Source: Thereva unica (Eukaryota; Arthropoda; Insecta; Diptera; Therevidae). Taken from it: a stretch of DNA of 64,000 bases. The notes under the pieces were generated by a model that ran no database searches, was not told the DNA's origin, and worked only from the letters and a program-made list of their open reading frames with translations. Positions 14,001-24,532 of this stretch are shown here, one piece after another (positions within the stretch are counted from its first letter, which is position 1; each line of letters opens with the position of its first letter). The stretch covers positions 98,072,070-98,136,069 of the forward strand of contig OX465282.1 of the NCBI GenBank assembly GCA_949987705.1. The letters are read 5' to 3'. The translations under genes and the position numbers were made by a program.

Positions 14001-17000
14001 CGCGCCCACAAATTTCGTGAGGCACTTGCGCTGAAGCGCACCGTCTAAACAGGGTCATAAAGCAAAGTCTGGGCGACAACGTACTAACATGCCAGAAAAT
14101 CTATGCAGTAAAGCAGAGTGTATTTTAACTGTTGCACACACAGCCCCGAGTTTCTTCGTCTCTTGTACCCCGTCCGCCCCATTTCCCATTGTTATACGAA
14201 AGTTCTGAAGATTTTTCATGTGTGAGAGCGTTACGCGAATGAAATTGATTCACTCTCATGTAAATTTTTTTAAGCAAACGTCCCTAAAGAAGTTTTACTT
14301 CAAAAATTTACATGAATTTTGCTGAGACTCCCTCTCTTCACGTCAGATTAGGTGAGATTCGGCTCGACCACCCCCGGCCCCCTCCCTAAACGCCTCACGA
14401 ATTAATGGACGACCCCTATGGGACATAATTTAGTGCCTGCAACAACGCCGCTGGGTTGAATACAAAATATATTTTTTAGTGCATTTTTCCATTGCTTGCC
14501 CATTTAAGTTTTTTTTAAGTTTTGTTTCTTCCAATCTCTTCGTTTTGTTGATATTTTGAATTTTTGGATTTTTTTAAATTCACGCAATCCTTATTGAATA
14601 ATAACTCGTCAACAAACTACTTGGTAATTTCATAGGAGATCGCTAGATTTGTGTTATTTAAAGAAATTGTGATACGCCATAAATTTTAACAAAATTTGAA
14701 ATTAAAAAAAAATTATAACAGATTTATTTCTTTTTTATATTTTATTAAACCATTTGATACGGGAAATTCCCGGTAACTTGTTAGGCCAGTCCAACTCTGA
14801 CGGCTACCCATTAGGGAATAGTGTACAGGAATACGAAATTTAATCGAACGTATGAATTGCAAAGAAAGGAGGAATTCTGAGAGGTAAGAAGGACTTTTCG
14901 TGTGGAGAACTTTATGTACTAGGACCAATGCAGCGATATCAAAAAAACAGAAGAGGTCGCAACCAAGTAGGAAGTTTCGTACACCAGACATATGATCTGA
15001 TCTGTGCAAGTGAAAAATGAACCTTAAACAATCATTAAATGCGACTGATAGACGTTGACGACAAGATGCATCAAGGGATATACATATATACAAGGCCATA
15101 GCCATAGAGGAAGTGTGGAACAATAAGAGCTTTAATAAGCTTGAGCCGAATAGACGATGATAAAAGACTACCATAAAGCTAAGTCTCTATAACGTGCCAT
15201 AGATTTTGGAAAGCATGAGTGAGATATGGTTGCAGCAGGATAGTTTAGAATTAATGGCAATTCCAAGATTATTAACACAGTCAACAACGGGAAGAGAAGC
15301 ATTATTAAGTGAGATAGTTATAGTTAGAATATTGTCCAGAGAAAAAGAGCGTCGAATTAAAATGAATACTTGGGATTTATTAGGATTAAGTTTAAGGAAA
15401 TTGGAAGAGCTCCATTCATTTATCAGGCATAAGACATTATTGAGATCAGAAATACAGGATTCAACCCGATTAGGAGGGCATGAAGTATATAATAGGGGCC
15501 ATCCATAAATTACGTCACACGTTAGGGGGGAGGGAGGGGGTCGGCGAAGTGTGACATTTTGCGACAAGGGGTGGGGGGGGGTCTTAAATTTTGTTACGTC
15601 ACATTTCAAAATCTAATATATCTAAATATAGTAATACTGCTCATTACGCGAAGGATACGTTCCGCAAAAACTCGCGTTAAAGCTGGTGACAGACACACGC
15701 GCAATGGCGGTTGTGTGATCTGTGTACCTATTATTTTTCTATCCTACAGAGCGTCTCTTTGTTTTAGGTACTAATCTCATTACTACAATTTGGAAAACAT
15801 ATAATTTTGCATTAATTATGAAATTCAACAAATTTCCTATCCCTATCACCTGTGACGTCACACTAGGGAGGGGGGGTCTCCCTAATGTGACCAGCTGTGA
15901 CAAGGACGGGGGGGGGGTCAAAAAATCATGAAATTCGTGTGACGTAATTTATGGATGGCCCCTAGATCATCAGCATATAAATGAAAGGAGCATCCATGGA
16001 TAATAGCAGGGAGATCATTAACATACAAAGAAAAAGGAGAGGGCCAAGGATTGAACCTTGTGGAACGCCCAAGGGTACAGGTAGGAAGGATGATACAATA
16101 GAATTATGCCGCGCACATTGGAGTATATTAGAAAGAAGAGAAGAAAAAAGACGAGCTGCAGAAGAAGAAAAGCTATAGAGCTGGCTTTGAAATTAGAAGC
16201 TAGTGAACCACAGAATCAAACGTCTTAGAAAAATCAAGAAGAACTAATATCGCAATGTCACCTCGGTCAAACCTAGAACGCAGATCAGTAGTTACCTTTA
16301 ATACAGCTGTCACTCAGCTGTGAAGTTTACGGAAGTCAGATTGGAATTTAGAGAGGAAATTATTAAAATCAAGATAACCAAGAACTTGGATAAAGATGAC
16401 TTTCTCAAAAGCTTTGGCTAGGCAGGGTAGAATACTGATATGATAGGGCGAAAATCGGATATATCAGAGGGAGAGGGAATTTATTTTAGTATTATCATGT
16501 TATTTTATTTAAATCACTTTAAAACCCTACCTGCATGTCACTCCATCGATAATAGACTCAAGAAATTCTAGCAATGCTGTCACACAGTAAACTTTATCAA
16601 AGTTCTCATATTTTGATATACGCTTAAGGACCGCTGAGTGTGAGATAAGATGAGCACACAGTGAATGTCTCAGATATGATAAAACAAGCTAAAATTGTAT
16701 AATAATTAAGTTTCAAATTTAAAAAAGTTGATATAAAATTATACTTGATTTGCATTAGATCCAATTACGGCTTGTTGTAAAATACAATCTGCTAAATTGT
16801 AAACATCGCCACTTACACCACGTGGAAGAACCTGTAAGAAATAGAAATCGTGGTATAAAACATAGATTATTTTTCTATTTAAATTCATTTGCACGGAGAA
16901 AGAAGATGATAGATTATAAAGTGTCAACAGATTTTGGAAAAATGATTGAAGCTGAGAAAAATATGAACTTTGTATTGTAAGTATCAAAATGGTATTAACG

Positions 17001-20000
17001 GTCTCAACGACCTTTAGTGGTGCCTGTACACAGGGCCGGCTTTAGGTATTTTGGCGCCCGTGCGAGATATTTTTATGCGCCCTTAACTTTTTAGACATTT
17101 CTTTTAGGTAGATTACTTGTTATTATGCAACATCGGCCGCTTGGGAGCACCTACGGGCTTACGACGGCCAAACTAGACCAAAGGATTAAAATGGCCGAGA
17201 AGTGAGCTGCTCACACGGGCAAACGACGGCAAATTTGAACGAAAAAACGAATCTGTACCAAATGTATTGTTGAATGTGCTTTATGGGAACTTGGTCATTT
17301 TTGTTATCTACAATCCATCCATCCAATCGCGCTACAGCCCAAATCGAGCCTTGGCCTCCTTTAGCACATTTCTTCAAATTTGACGGTCCCTTGCAGCATG
17401 GCTCCAGTTCCAGATGTTGAGAATTGCCTCTGCGTCAGCCGTCACAGAGTCTATCCATCTCTTCCTGGGTCTACCTACTGGCCTACTTCCCGAAATTTCT
17501 GAGGCTATAAGCCGTTTTGGGATACGATTGTCCTCCATCCTGATTAAGTGGCCGGCTAGTCTCAGTCTGTTGATTTTAATTAAAGTTGAGAGTTGTGGGT
17601 CGTCAAATATTTCATACAACTCGTTGTATTTTCTTCGTCACATTCCATCCTCTCTGGTTGGGCCTATTATACATCTGAGAATTTTTCTCTCAAACCTGTT
17701 AACTCGTTCCTCTATGTCCTGGGTAATAGTCCGTCTCGCTACCATAGCACAGTACTGGACGTATTACTGTTTTGTAGAGTTTCGTTTTCCTGTGCACAAA
17801 TCTTGCAGGATTTGTTTTAGGGCATAAAAGGCTCTATTAGCCAGTACTATTCGTCTGGTTATTTCTTCTTTTTCTTCGTTTCTTTTTGTGATTGTAGACC
17901 CAAGGTAGACTGTTTTATCGACTACTTCTAGGTTATGCTCGTCGATGGTTATATTTCTTCCCATCTGCTCTGGATTGTTGCATCACCTTCGTTTTTTCTT
18001 CATTTATCTTCAGGCCTATTTCCTTTGTCGCCTCTTTTAATTCGACATAAGCTTCTTTTGCTGCCAAAAAGGCCCTTCTCACGATGTTCACGTCATCCGC
18101 ATATCCAAGTAATTGTACCGACTGTGGAGCTATTGATGCACTTCTCTGGACTGATGTTTTCCTTATTACGCATTCTAGGGCCAGGTTGAAAAGCATGGGG
18201 GCCAGGCCATCTCCTTGCCTAAGTCTTTGACGTACTTCGAAGTCCTCTGTTATAACATTTTGGATCCTCACTTTCGCCAGTGAGCTATTTGTGGCACATT
18301 TGAGGACTCCTAAATCCGATAAGATCTCAGATAGCCTCTCTCTGTTTATTGAGTCATATGCTTGTTGAAAGTCGATAAATATCTACATTCCTTTCCCAGG
18401 TTTTCTACAGAATTTGCCTTAAGGTCAGCAGTTGGTACGATGTTGACCTGGTTTGTCCTAAAACCAGCTTGATATTCTCCTATAAGGCCTTCCGCTATAG
18501 GTTCCAGTTTTTGTTTCACAAGGATTGTGAAGGTTTTGTAGCTGGTGCTGAGAAGTGTTTTTGCCTCTGTAGTTTTGCAGTTTAATTTACCCCCTTTCTT
18601 GTATATTGGACATAAACTTCTTCCTCCCAGACGGTGCATAATAGTAGTAGGTTTGTAATAGTTGGGGTCCTCCTTCCTTTAGCAACTCAGTTGCTGTTCC
18701 TTTTGCGCCAGGCGATTTGTTGCTGTTCTGCCTTTTTACAACTTCCCGTACCTCATCCAGTGTTGGTGGTTCTATTGAGATGTTATCTTGGGGAATTACA
18801 AATGCCTCTGTCTGTGCATTCTCGTTTAGTATGGGGATAGGATTCAATAGGTTTTGAAAATACTCTACTCTACCTTTCCTTTATCCTATCAGGATCTGCC
18901 AACAAGTTCCCATCTATGTCCTTGCAAATATCCGCTCTTGGCTGAAACTTATTGGTGATTTGGCGAGTTCCTTTGTACGCTTGTCGAATTCTACCTTCAT
19001 CGAAGTCTTCCTGTATCTGTAAGATTCTCCTATTTAGATATTCCCTCTTCCTCTTTCTGCAAAGGTTATCTGCGAATTTTCTGTTTTCCTTGAAAACTTC
19101 CATTCTTACTCTCGTTGGCCTTGCGATGTATTCCCAGTGGCTCTGGTTTCTTTCTTCAATTGCGGTTCTACAGTCCTGGTCAAAACAATCAATTCTAGTT
19201 TGTCTGGTGGCCCAGCCTAGTGCCTCTTCTGCTGCCCCATTTATGCTGCTTTTGATTTGCTCCCATTTGTCGTTGATGTTGTGCTGTTCATCCAGCTCTC
19301 TCAAGTTTTGTACAACAGCATGCTGGTAGGCATCTCTTATTTCTTCTCGTTTTAGCTTATCTATATCGTATTTTGGTTGAGTATAGCGTAGAGAGCAAAT
19401 GCGTTGTGGTTGCTATCCGGGTTCTCAATTTCACCTTGACTAGATAGTGGTCCGAGTCACAGCATGCTCCTCTCATTGCTCTTACGTCCAGTATACTCTT
19501 GGTCCCTCTTCTCTCAATTAGGACGTAATCAATTTGATTATTAGTTAGCCCTCTTTTCCTACTTTGGTATTCATAACTCCGAGCACCATTTTAATGTCGT
19601 TTGACGGTGGTGTTTGTTAGCTCTTGGTGGAATTCCTCGTTTTCCTCATCCGTTTTTTCTTCTGTGGGCGAGTGGACGTTTATAAGAATAATGTTATGTA
19701 GCCTTGTTTTAATGCGAAACGTGCATATCCTACTGCTGACTGGCTTAAAGTCCAGAATCAGTGATTTCCGCGAAAATCTTAGATCGTGTAGACCTTAGAT
19801 CGCAGGTGGCGTTACCCAGGATTTTATCTCTTTGATGCACCGTCAAAGGTCCCTGAAGCCGTTGCTACCATTTGACCTCCGAACGACTCATGGTAGTAGC
19901 AATTTCGGAGAAAAGACCAGTAGGCAGACCCAGGAGGAGATGGGTAGACCTTGTGACGGCTGACGCAGAAGTAATGCTTAACATTAGGAACTGGTGATGT

Positions 20001-20634
20001 TACTGATCGCCAAACTTAGAGAAATGTTGGGTAGCACCGCGATTGGATAGATGGAAATATACATATAAATACATATGTTTTCACGATACGACCTACTGTA
20101 GAGGTAGAGGAAGCGGCAGCTAGCACTGATTCTAGAATATCATAGGCAAAGAACATGATAATAATATTTGCTGCAAACAGATACTTCAAAACCCGTCCTC
20201 TGCAGTCATGATGCACTGGTGAAACTAACGCCTAAAGAAGGATGAATCAAAATCCAAGAATGATGTTAGAGCAGCTTGGGAGTCTAAGTTAACCTCTTAA
20301 ATTAATACATATTGTATGTGATATACAAAATATCTATTTTAGGTCTACGAAGCGAAGTGGGATCCGAAAGACCCGCCCAGGAATAAAAATACAACACAAT
20401 CTAATTTAAGTATTTGACCAAATTTGCAGAATGAAACATGTTTTTTGTTTGCTTTTTATGAACATTATTTGTTAAAATTTCAAAAATTTTATAAAAATTA
20501 TATCAACTTACAGTCTTGATATTAATGCCCCATTGAGAATCTGTCCATCGCTCCCTCCATGCCTTTAAAAGCATCAAATTCAGCAAACTTGTTCGGCTTG
20601 TTGTCTTCTGCGACTCCATTGAGGTATCTTTCAT
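2100..20634 (-). CDS. MED24: Mediator complex subunit 24 (MED24), 10 exons, C-terminus unresolved
   Basis: MED24 is a tail-module subunit of the nuclear Mediator complex, which links activators to RNA polymerase II. I read ten minus-strand exons whose phases all fit: 20634-20512, 16831-16745, 16688-16531, 7382-6757, 6693-6507, 3432-3260, 3203-3007, 2948-2779, 2712-2523 and 2462-2100. They total 2,274 bp or 758 codons, each with GT/AG borders. The reading matches the family from its start: [13 protein letters not shown], then [13 protein letters not shown] in exon 2, [15 protein letters not shown] in exon 3, and later [17 protein letters not shown] and IAWEHD. The start ATG at 20634 is in frame with a second Met six codons on. 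Introns 3 (9.1 kb) and 5 (3.1 kb) are stuffed with transposons. The human protein is about 990 residues, so roughly 200 C-terminal residues are missing: beyond the left edge, lost, or partly in a candidate exon at 1749-1889. Splice sites are by eye; the identity is firm. Confidence 0.9.
4076..4940 (+). pseudogene. N1 endonuclease domain (exonuclease-endonuclease-phosphatase fold), broken
   Basis: This is the target-nicking endonuclease of a LINE, related to sequences often annotated as craniofacial development protein 2-like. Visible: [14 protein letters not shown] at the start (the usual Trp before NVR is Arg here), an in-frame TAG at 4147, then [25 protein letters not shown], and near the end the GSDHYLV motif. 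The segment that carries the Asn and Asp of the active site between VYAPT and the Gly-rich part is deleted. It is non-functional. Confidence 0.7.
4941..5236. repeat. 148-bp perfect tandem duplication
   Basis: Copies 4941-5088 and 5089-5236 are identical. Each unit begins GTGTCCACCTATCCGTAAAC and ends CCGTCATGTCGTT. The first 98 bp are N1 sequence. The last 50 bp match the antisense 3' region of N8 found at about 57585. The unit therefore contains the N1/N8 junction. Confidence 0.95.
5620..6135 (+). pseudogene. N1 reverse-transcriptase C-terminal region, broken
   Basis: After the linker [12 protein letters not shown] the reading jumps to the segment downstream of the RT palm: [36 protein letters not shown], then [16 protein letters not shown] and [13 protein letters not shown] before a TGA. 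This tail (leucine-rich, then a basic segment ending RWFGH) is typical of the same broad group as N2 and N5. The catalytic fingers and palm with YADD are missing. Confidence 0.7.
7500..7660 (-). pseudogene. short 3' fragment of an N8-like non-LTR element
   Basis: On the minus strand a short reading, [16 protein letters not shown], matches the RLWNNLP motif found near the C-terminus of jockey-like and R1-like reverse transcriptases, also present in N8 at about 57760. No other coding sequence remains. It lies in MED24 intron 3. Confidence 0.45.
7860..8345. repeat. dispersed repeat with about 125-131-bp internal periodicity
   Basis: A GGGGT(A/G)GTTTNAACCC(C)TT palindrome-like core recurs at 7881, 8012 and 8137, each followed by AGGGTTGAAAATAAT-like sequence. 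A diverged partner of the right half lies at 12310-12610: the shared order includes CCGAATTTGAAGCATAA, CTTATCATAAA, ATCAACCAC and TCGCGAAAA. Neither copy has an ORF. The nature of the element is unknown. Confidence 0.6.
8975..10900 (+). mobile_element. non-LTR retrotransposon N2, 5'-truncated, AGAT-repeat tail
   Basis: A reverse-transcriptase reading occupies 9010-10870, followed by GGGGCAC and five AGAT units (10881-10900). The same 16 bp, TTTTATTATTATAGTT, flank it at 8959-8974 and 10901-10916 and may be the target duplication, although they are low in complexity. The first about 30 bp are AT-rich and may be target filler. It lies in MED24 intron 3. A rearranged relative is at 31157-32396. 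Confidence 0.75.
9010..10870 (+). pseudogene. N2 reverse transcriptase, frameshifted
   Basis: This is the RT of a LINE-like element. In order: a basic linker ([16 protein letters not shown]), [18 protein letters not shown], the RT block [41 protein letters not shown], and the catalytic [10 protein letters not shown] near 10115. A stop at 10144 and frame changes near 9450 and 10260 break it. Then [28 protein letters not shown] and the C-terminal [14 protein letters not shown] and [12 protein letters not shown]. The clade was not assigned with confidence. Confidence 0.8.
10917..13209. other. intronic stretch without a recognised gene
   Basis: This is part of MED24 intron 3. It contains an unassigned GC-richer patch at about 11140-11250 and a segment rich in GCATGC-like and GTGCAT words at about 11570-11960, then the repeat copy at 12310-12610. 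No ORF here looks coding. Confidence 0.4.
12310..12610. repeat. second copy of the 7860-8345 dispersed repeat (partial)
   Basis: It shares, in the same order and orientation, GAAAATAATTTA, GAATTTGAAGCATAA, CTTATCATAAA and AATCAACCAC with 8041-8345. It is more diverged and lacks the first periodic unit. Both copies are inside MED24 intron 3. Confidence 0.55.
13210..14056. mobile_element. 847-bp non-autonomous DNA transposon with internal tandem duplication
   Basis: The outer ends are inverted: GACCCTGTTTAGA at the left and its complement TCTAAACAGGGTC at the right, continuing into GCGCTT. The element is flanked by ATA on both sides (a possible 3-bp target duplication). Inside, a unit starting GACCCTGTT(T/A)AGATGTTGCG occurs at 13210-13583 and again at 13584-13970, nearly identical, followed by a unique 86-bp right end. 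There is no transposase ORF. The superfamily is undecided. Confidence 0.7.
14057..14712. other. intronic stretch, nothing recognised
   Basis: AT-rich sequence of MED24 intron 3 with one short C-rich patch at about 14365-14400. No ORF, repeat partner or RNA gene was seen. Confidence 0.4.
14713..16470 (-). mobile_element. non-LTR retrotransposon N3 (jockey/CR1-like), degenerate, split by a MITE
   Basis: Minus-strand reverse-transcriptase reading. From the right: [25 protein letters not shown], then QGSILGPLL and [17 protein letters not shown], where a 468-bp MITE interrupts. The reading resumes with [18 protein letters not shown], then [13 protein letters not shown] and the C-terminal [25 protein letters not shown]. 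Several stops and frame changes are present. It lies in MED24 intron 3, in the same orientation as the gene. Confidence 0.75.
15495..15962. mobile_element. 468-bp MITE with perfect 27-bp inverted repeats and TA target duplication
   Basis: Both ends read GGGGCCATCCATAAATTACG followed by TCACACG, a perfect 27-bp match. TA flanks both sides (15493-15494 and 15963-15964), as for Tc1/mariner-type integration. G-runs and CGTCAC words occur just inside the ends. No ORF. It sits in the YADDL region of N3. Confidence 0.9.
17031..17190 (+). repeat. fragment of a transposon end (CAGGGCCGGCTTTAGG)
   Basis: CAGGGCCGGCTTTAGGTATT followed by TTGGCGCCCGTGC looks like a transposon terminus of a type common in insects. 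I could not find the opposite end. It lies between MED24 exon 2 and the N4 element. Confidence 0.35.
17300..19850 (-). mobile_element. non-LTR retrotransposon N4 (RTE-like), 5'-truncated, several breaks
   Basis: It reads on the minus strand, from an endonuclease fragment ([25 protein letters not shown]) at the right, through a linker with [13 protein letters not shown], an RT with [43 protein letters not shown] and [10 protein letters not shown]. The C-terminus is [13 protein letters not shown] and [10 protein letters not shown]. Frameshifts break it repeatedly and part of the RT palm is lost. The 3' end, near 17300, has GGAT repeats on the minus strand. It lies in MED24 intron 1. Confidence 0.8.
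19860..20060 (+). pseudogene. 3' fragment of a second N4-type copy, opposite orientation
   Basis: A plus-strand reading [21 protein letters not shown] matches the C-terminal segment of the minus-strand N4 copy next door ([19 protein letters not shown]). It ends in GATTGGATAGATGG, like the tail of its neighbour. The two copies abut head to head at about 19850-19860. Confidence 0.65.
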
Positions 20635-23343
20635 TTTACAACTCCATTAAAAATTGAATTGTAACATTCTACAATATATTATAACACAATTTCAAGCACT
20701 AAACAACAAATAAATAAATTTAATGAAAGTATCAAGGGTTTATCTCAATAGTAACAAGAAAATAATTAGTTGAACTCCACCGGGAAAGAGTTGTAAACAG
20801 ACTGCGATGTCGGGTCTGTACGTAAACGTCATGGAAATTTGACATTTCTATGTTACTGGAATTTTGGAAGGGGAAATTTAATGGACAAATCTTGTTCTTT
20901 GCAGAAAAGGGAGGCAATTGTACATCGAATTCATTTTTTACTGATAACATGAATAGTACAATGAATTTTTTATATTTTGTTTGATTTTGTATGTTATCTA
21001 CTTTGCCGACACTTCGAACTATTTGGTCTATTGTGCCAGCCTATATTTACGCCTAACTTGAAAAACCAGCTTCTAAATTGGATTAATATCTTTGGAATTT
21101 TCCGTTTTTAATCAATTTATGGATTTTCCAATGGATTTTTATTAATTTCCAATGAATTTTTTTGCATTGTTCCATTTCGACTAACTTAATTTTGAACAAA
21201 TTGTCGAAATGGATAAAATTTAGCTAACTTCATGTGGGCCACGTCAGCTTTAGGCGACATCTGTGGCCAAAAATGAACTAGAAGTTTAGTTTCTGCTACT
21301 CATCCACTTTCGGTTATTTTCCCCATAATGCTATAAACATGCTAGGGGCGACCAATGAATCGCTTTCCACAGCGACTGTCAAAAACGAATAGAATCCACG
21401 GCTTTTGTCGGAAGATGCAGAAACTGCAGACTACTGAGATGGTGACGCCGAAGAGCTCGGCGACCGAATTAATCTAATTTATATTTCGTAGCCATCGCCT
21501 GTCAAAGTTGCATGGTCTGCTGTGGTATGGGGCTACGTTGCTATTACCCCGTCCTCAGCTCCTTACTCATATGCTAACCCTATCTCTAATAAAAATAACT
21601 ATGAATCCACCTCAAACTACACACCAACTTCATCCTCTACTGTCCCGCGGTCTTCTAGTAATGTAACAGCATAATGGCGCGATAAAATAGTGGGCGCCAC
21701 TTATGCGAGGTATTACCCCCTTAGCCATAAGCCCGGAAAAGCATGACCAAGGAGCCAATACCATACATAAGAAAGGAAATAAAATTCCGGAACTCCTACG
21801 CCGGCCACACGGAGTTATCTAGCTCGCCGGAGGGGTCGTGGGGTGTGTGGCCGGGGCTTACCGCGGCTGGTTCACCACTTACCTGTGCCAGTGCAATCTT
21901 GAATTCCACCTTCATCCTTCGCCGGACATCACCTGAGCCTCGTCAAACCCTGAAAGGAAATGATCCCCCCTCAACCATTCCACCAAAGAAAGTTAATACA
22001 TGGCCATAATAGTTATAATCATTTTAATACATTGCAATAACTTGTATCTTACAGGCGCAATCAAAATGCCAAACAACATAGAGAACAAGGAACAATTTCA
22101 CTAAAGATTATAGGTCTCCTTGGCAGATATTAAAAATATTATTTTATACTATTAAATGATCAATGTCAAGGAACTTACAATGAAATTTTCTTAGATATAC
22201 ATTAGTCTGAGGATCAAGGAGGAAAAAAAAGGGGAATCTTGGCACCAACACTCCTCGTTTTGTACATTCGTTAACACAAACGTTTGGGTCAATCTACGGA
22301 TGAACAAATTCCCGAAAAAAACAACACAGAAGTTAAGAAAGTAAGCAACACAAGATTAAAGCAAATAATTCTGACAAGGAGTCACCAAAAACACGACTTC
22401 ATAAAAACTTAATAAATTGCTTCACAAGTTGTCACCTAAGGCTAGCACAATGATTATTAACTCAATATATGTACTCAATATATGTACTAACTTAACCTGA
22501 AAAGTGTATGTTATTACATAAAAAAAACAACCCAAAATGTGTATATGTAAATGAAATCAAGACAAGAAGAATTATAAAAATTAACTATAAAAGTTATGTG
22601 TCCAGAAGCAAAGACCATCCAAGCTGGAGGACTAGCCGCTAATCTTCCTGGTCTGGTAGCCGCAATTCTAATTGAGGGGTAACTTCTGGGAGGACCGGGC
22701 GGTGAGCAACATTCTTCCTCTACAAAGCGAGGGGGCAGCGTCGGGCAGCGCTCTTTTAAATACGCCGCCGACCGTCACGATCAAGGCTTGCTACCACTCC
22801 TCCTGGTTCTGGCCCTCACGTCTTGCCTAACAGCCTTCCGTCGGGAATCCTACGTACAAATTATACCCAAGAACTTACTCGCAATCCGACCGGTTGGAAT
22901 CCGGGGCTTCCGACACTGAAGTCAACAGATCCTGCAGGTTGGGATCTTCTAGTTCTTGTGGCCTGAGATTGGATTCGAAATCTGCATAACTGAGGAATTC
23001 TGCTGGCTCGTAATAGTCTTCATCGCTGTCTACATCCAGTATTTTTCTAATTACACCTCGTAATTAATAGTTGACATTAAAACGGACATCGAATGGGGGC
23101 TATGGAATCCAGATCCAATGTTTTCTTTTTTATTTAATTTTAAATTTTTTTTTAAACCAAAACTTTTTCAGTCAATTTTCACATCCCTCAAAATTCGAAC
23201 TCCCATTTTATTTTTTTCATTTCTCCCCGCCTACCTTTTTGTTCCCAACCAACTACTCGATTTTCTTCCCCACAGTAATTTTTAGTCAAGTAGATATTTA
23301 GGGATTTCCGTGCAAAACTGACCGTTACAGTAATAACCGAAGC
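20635..23343. other. MED24-RECQ4 intergenic, left part: unassigned relics
   Basis: This is the upstream region of MED24, and its promoter should lie just right of 20634. At 21520-21700 a Ser/Thr/Asn/Pro-rich plus-strand reading resembles in composition the ORF at 30337-30592 and may be part of a LINE ORF1. At 21743-22009 there is an unassigned GC-richer 88-codon ORF. LTR-like sequence follows at 22600-22860. Confidence 0.4.
22600..23062 (-). other. possible LTR with upstream acidic ORF end
   Basis: On the minus strand an open reading without Met (ILDVDSDEDYYEPAEFLSY to SNRSDCE and a stop near 22878) is followed by GC-richer sequence with GGCGTATTTAAAAGAGC, which looks like a TATA box in an LTR. 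This could be the 3' end of an LTR element, but the LTR borders and any partner LTR were not found. The protein was not recognised. Confidence 0.3.
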
Positions 23344-23553
23344 CTTAAAACCAGTGGTTGATACCTTAACCGTAACCATAACCGTAACCCTTTCAAAACC
23401 CTTTAAAATTAGTAACCCTAATCGTAACCCTAACCCAAACATTCAATTTTCTGTAACCCATAAGCCTAATCGTAACCCGAATATTTGTAAGTCTTTCTAA
23501 CCGGTTACTAATGGGTTACTGATGAAATTTCTAGGAAAATAAAACAAAGTAGA

Positions 23554-24039
23554 TGTAGCGGTTGCTGCTTGTTATTAATTTATGTTCGTTGCTACTTGTT
23601 ATTAGTTTATATTCGTTACTGTAGCAAGTTTATTCAACAGTCAGTTCAGTTCCTGTACTAGTAATTTTTGAGTACAGTGTCTTTAATATGTCAAAAATTA
23701 TATTTTCACTACTACTTAGAAATACACTTTAAGAATACTGAATCAGATATCATATACGTAGACACTGAACACACAAACGATTTTCAAAAAACATAGGCAC
23801 ACAAAAAGTTGTCATGAAAAATAAAATTTGAAAATGTACCAGTATTAGTTAGAAGTTAAAAGATTCTACATGTCCGGATTTTAAACCGTTAAAATAATTA
23901 ACGTATTTGTTAAATTTAGTTTAAAAAATAAAAATCTAAATTTACAAAAATATTTTAATATAAGATTTATTAAAATAAAATGGTGTGACGTGGTTTTCAA
24001 ATAAAATAAAATCTAAGAAATCTCAAGACCCCCACATCA
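23554..24039 (+). repeat. left LTR of the gypsy element
   Basis: 486 bp, TG...CA ends, AT-rich. It is almost identical to the right LTR, apart from GCTGCTT versus GCTACTT near the start and the absence of 13 bp (TATAATTCATTAA-like) present in the right copy. Confidence 0.95.
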
Positions 24040-24532
24040 TTTCTGGTGACCCCGACTAAGAAGAATTGCAGCCTTTCAATGAACAAAAATTTATAATTTG
24101 AAGAAAGAAGAAACAAGAAAGAAAATTTTAAAAATTATAGAAGAAAATTTAGAAGAAAGAAGCTAATACAAGAAAAATTAAGAAATCTATTCAAGAAAGA
24201 AAATTTAAAAAAATTTAAAAAAGGAAAGTCAATTTTAATTTAATTAAATATTTTTCTTTTAATTTTATTCAAATATTGTACAAAATAATACTTTTGAACA
24301 TAAAACTTCCAACACTAACACTCTTCCTAGTTTCAAAATATAATTTTTCTCTTGCTTTCGATTCTAAATGAATATTTTTTTCATTTTTATTAATCGAAAT
24401 TTTCTTTAAGATTTTTGTTTTTACGTCTTTCAACGCGAACGTTCACGAGTGTCCTTTCGTAAAAGTATCGCGAAGTTTTAAAGTATAAAAATTGAATTTC
24501 TTGTTACGCGAAAGTTAATTCGTTGTGAAAAT

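Noticed and set aside
23365..23515. CCTAA/GTAACCC-rich tract resembling interstitial telomere repeats (also at 30170-30315)
   Set aside because: It is irregular and sits just inside both ends of the hAT element, so it is better explained as hAT subterminal repeats.
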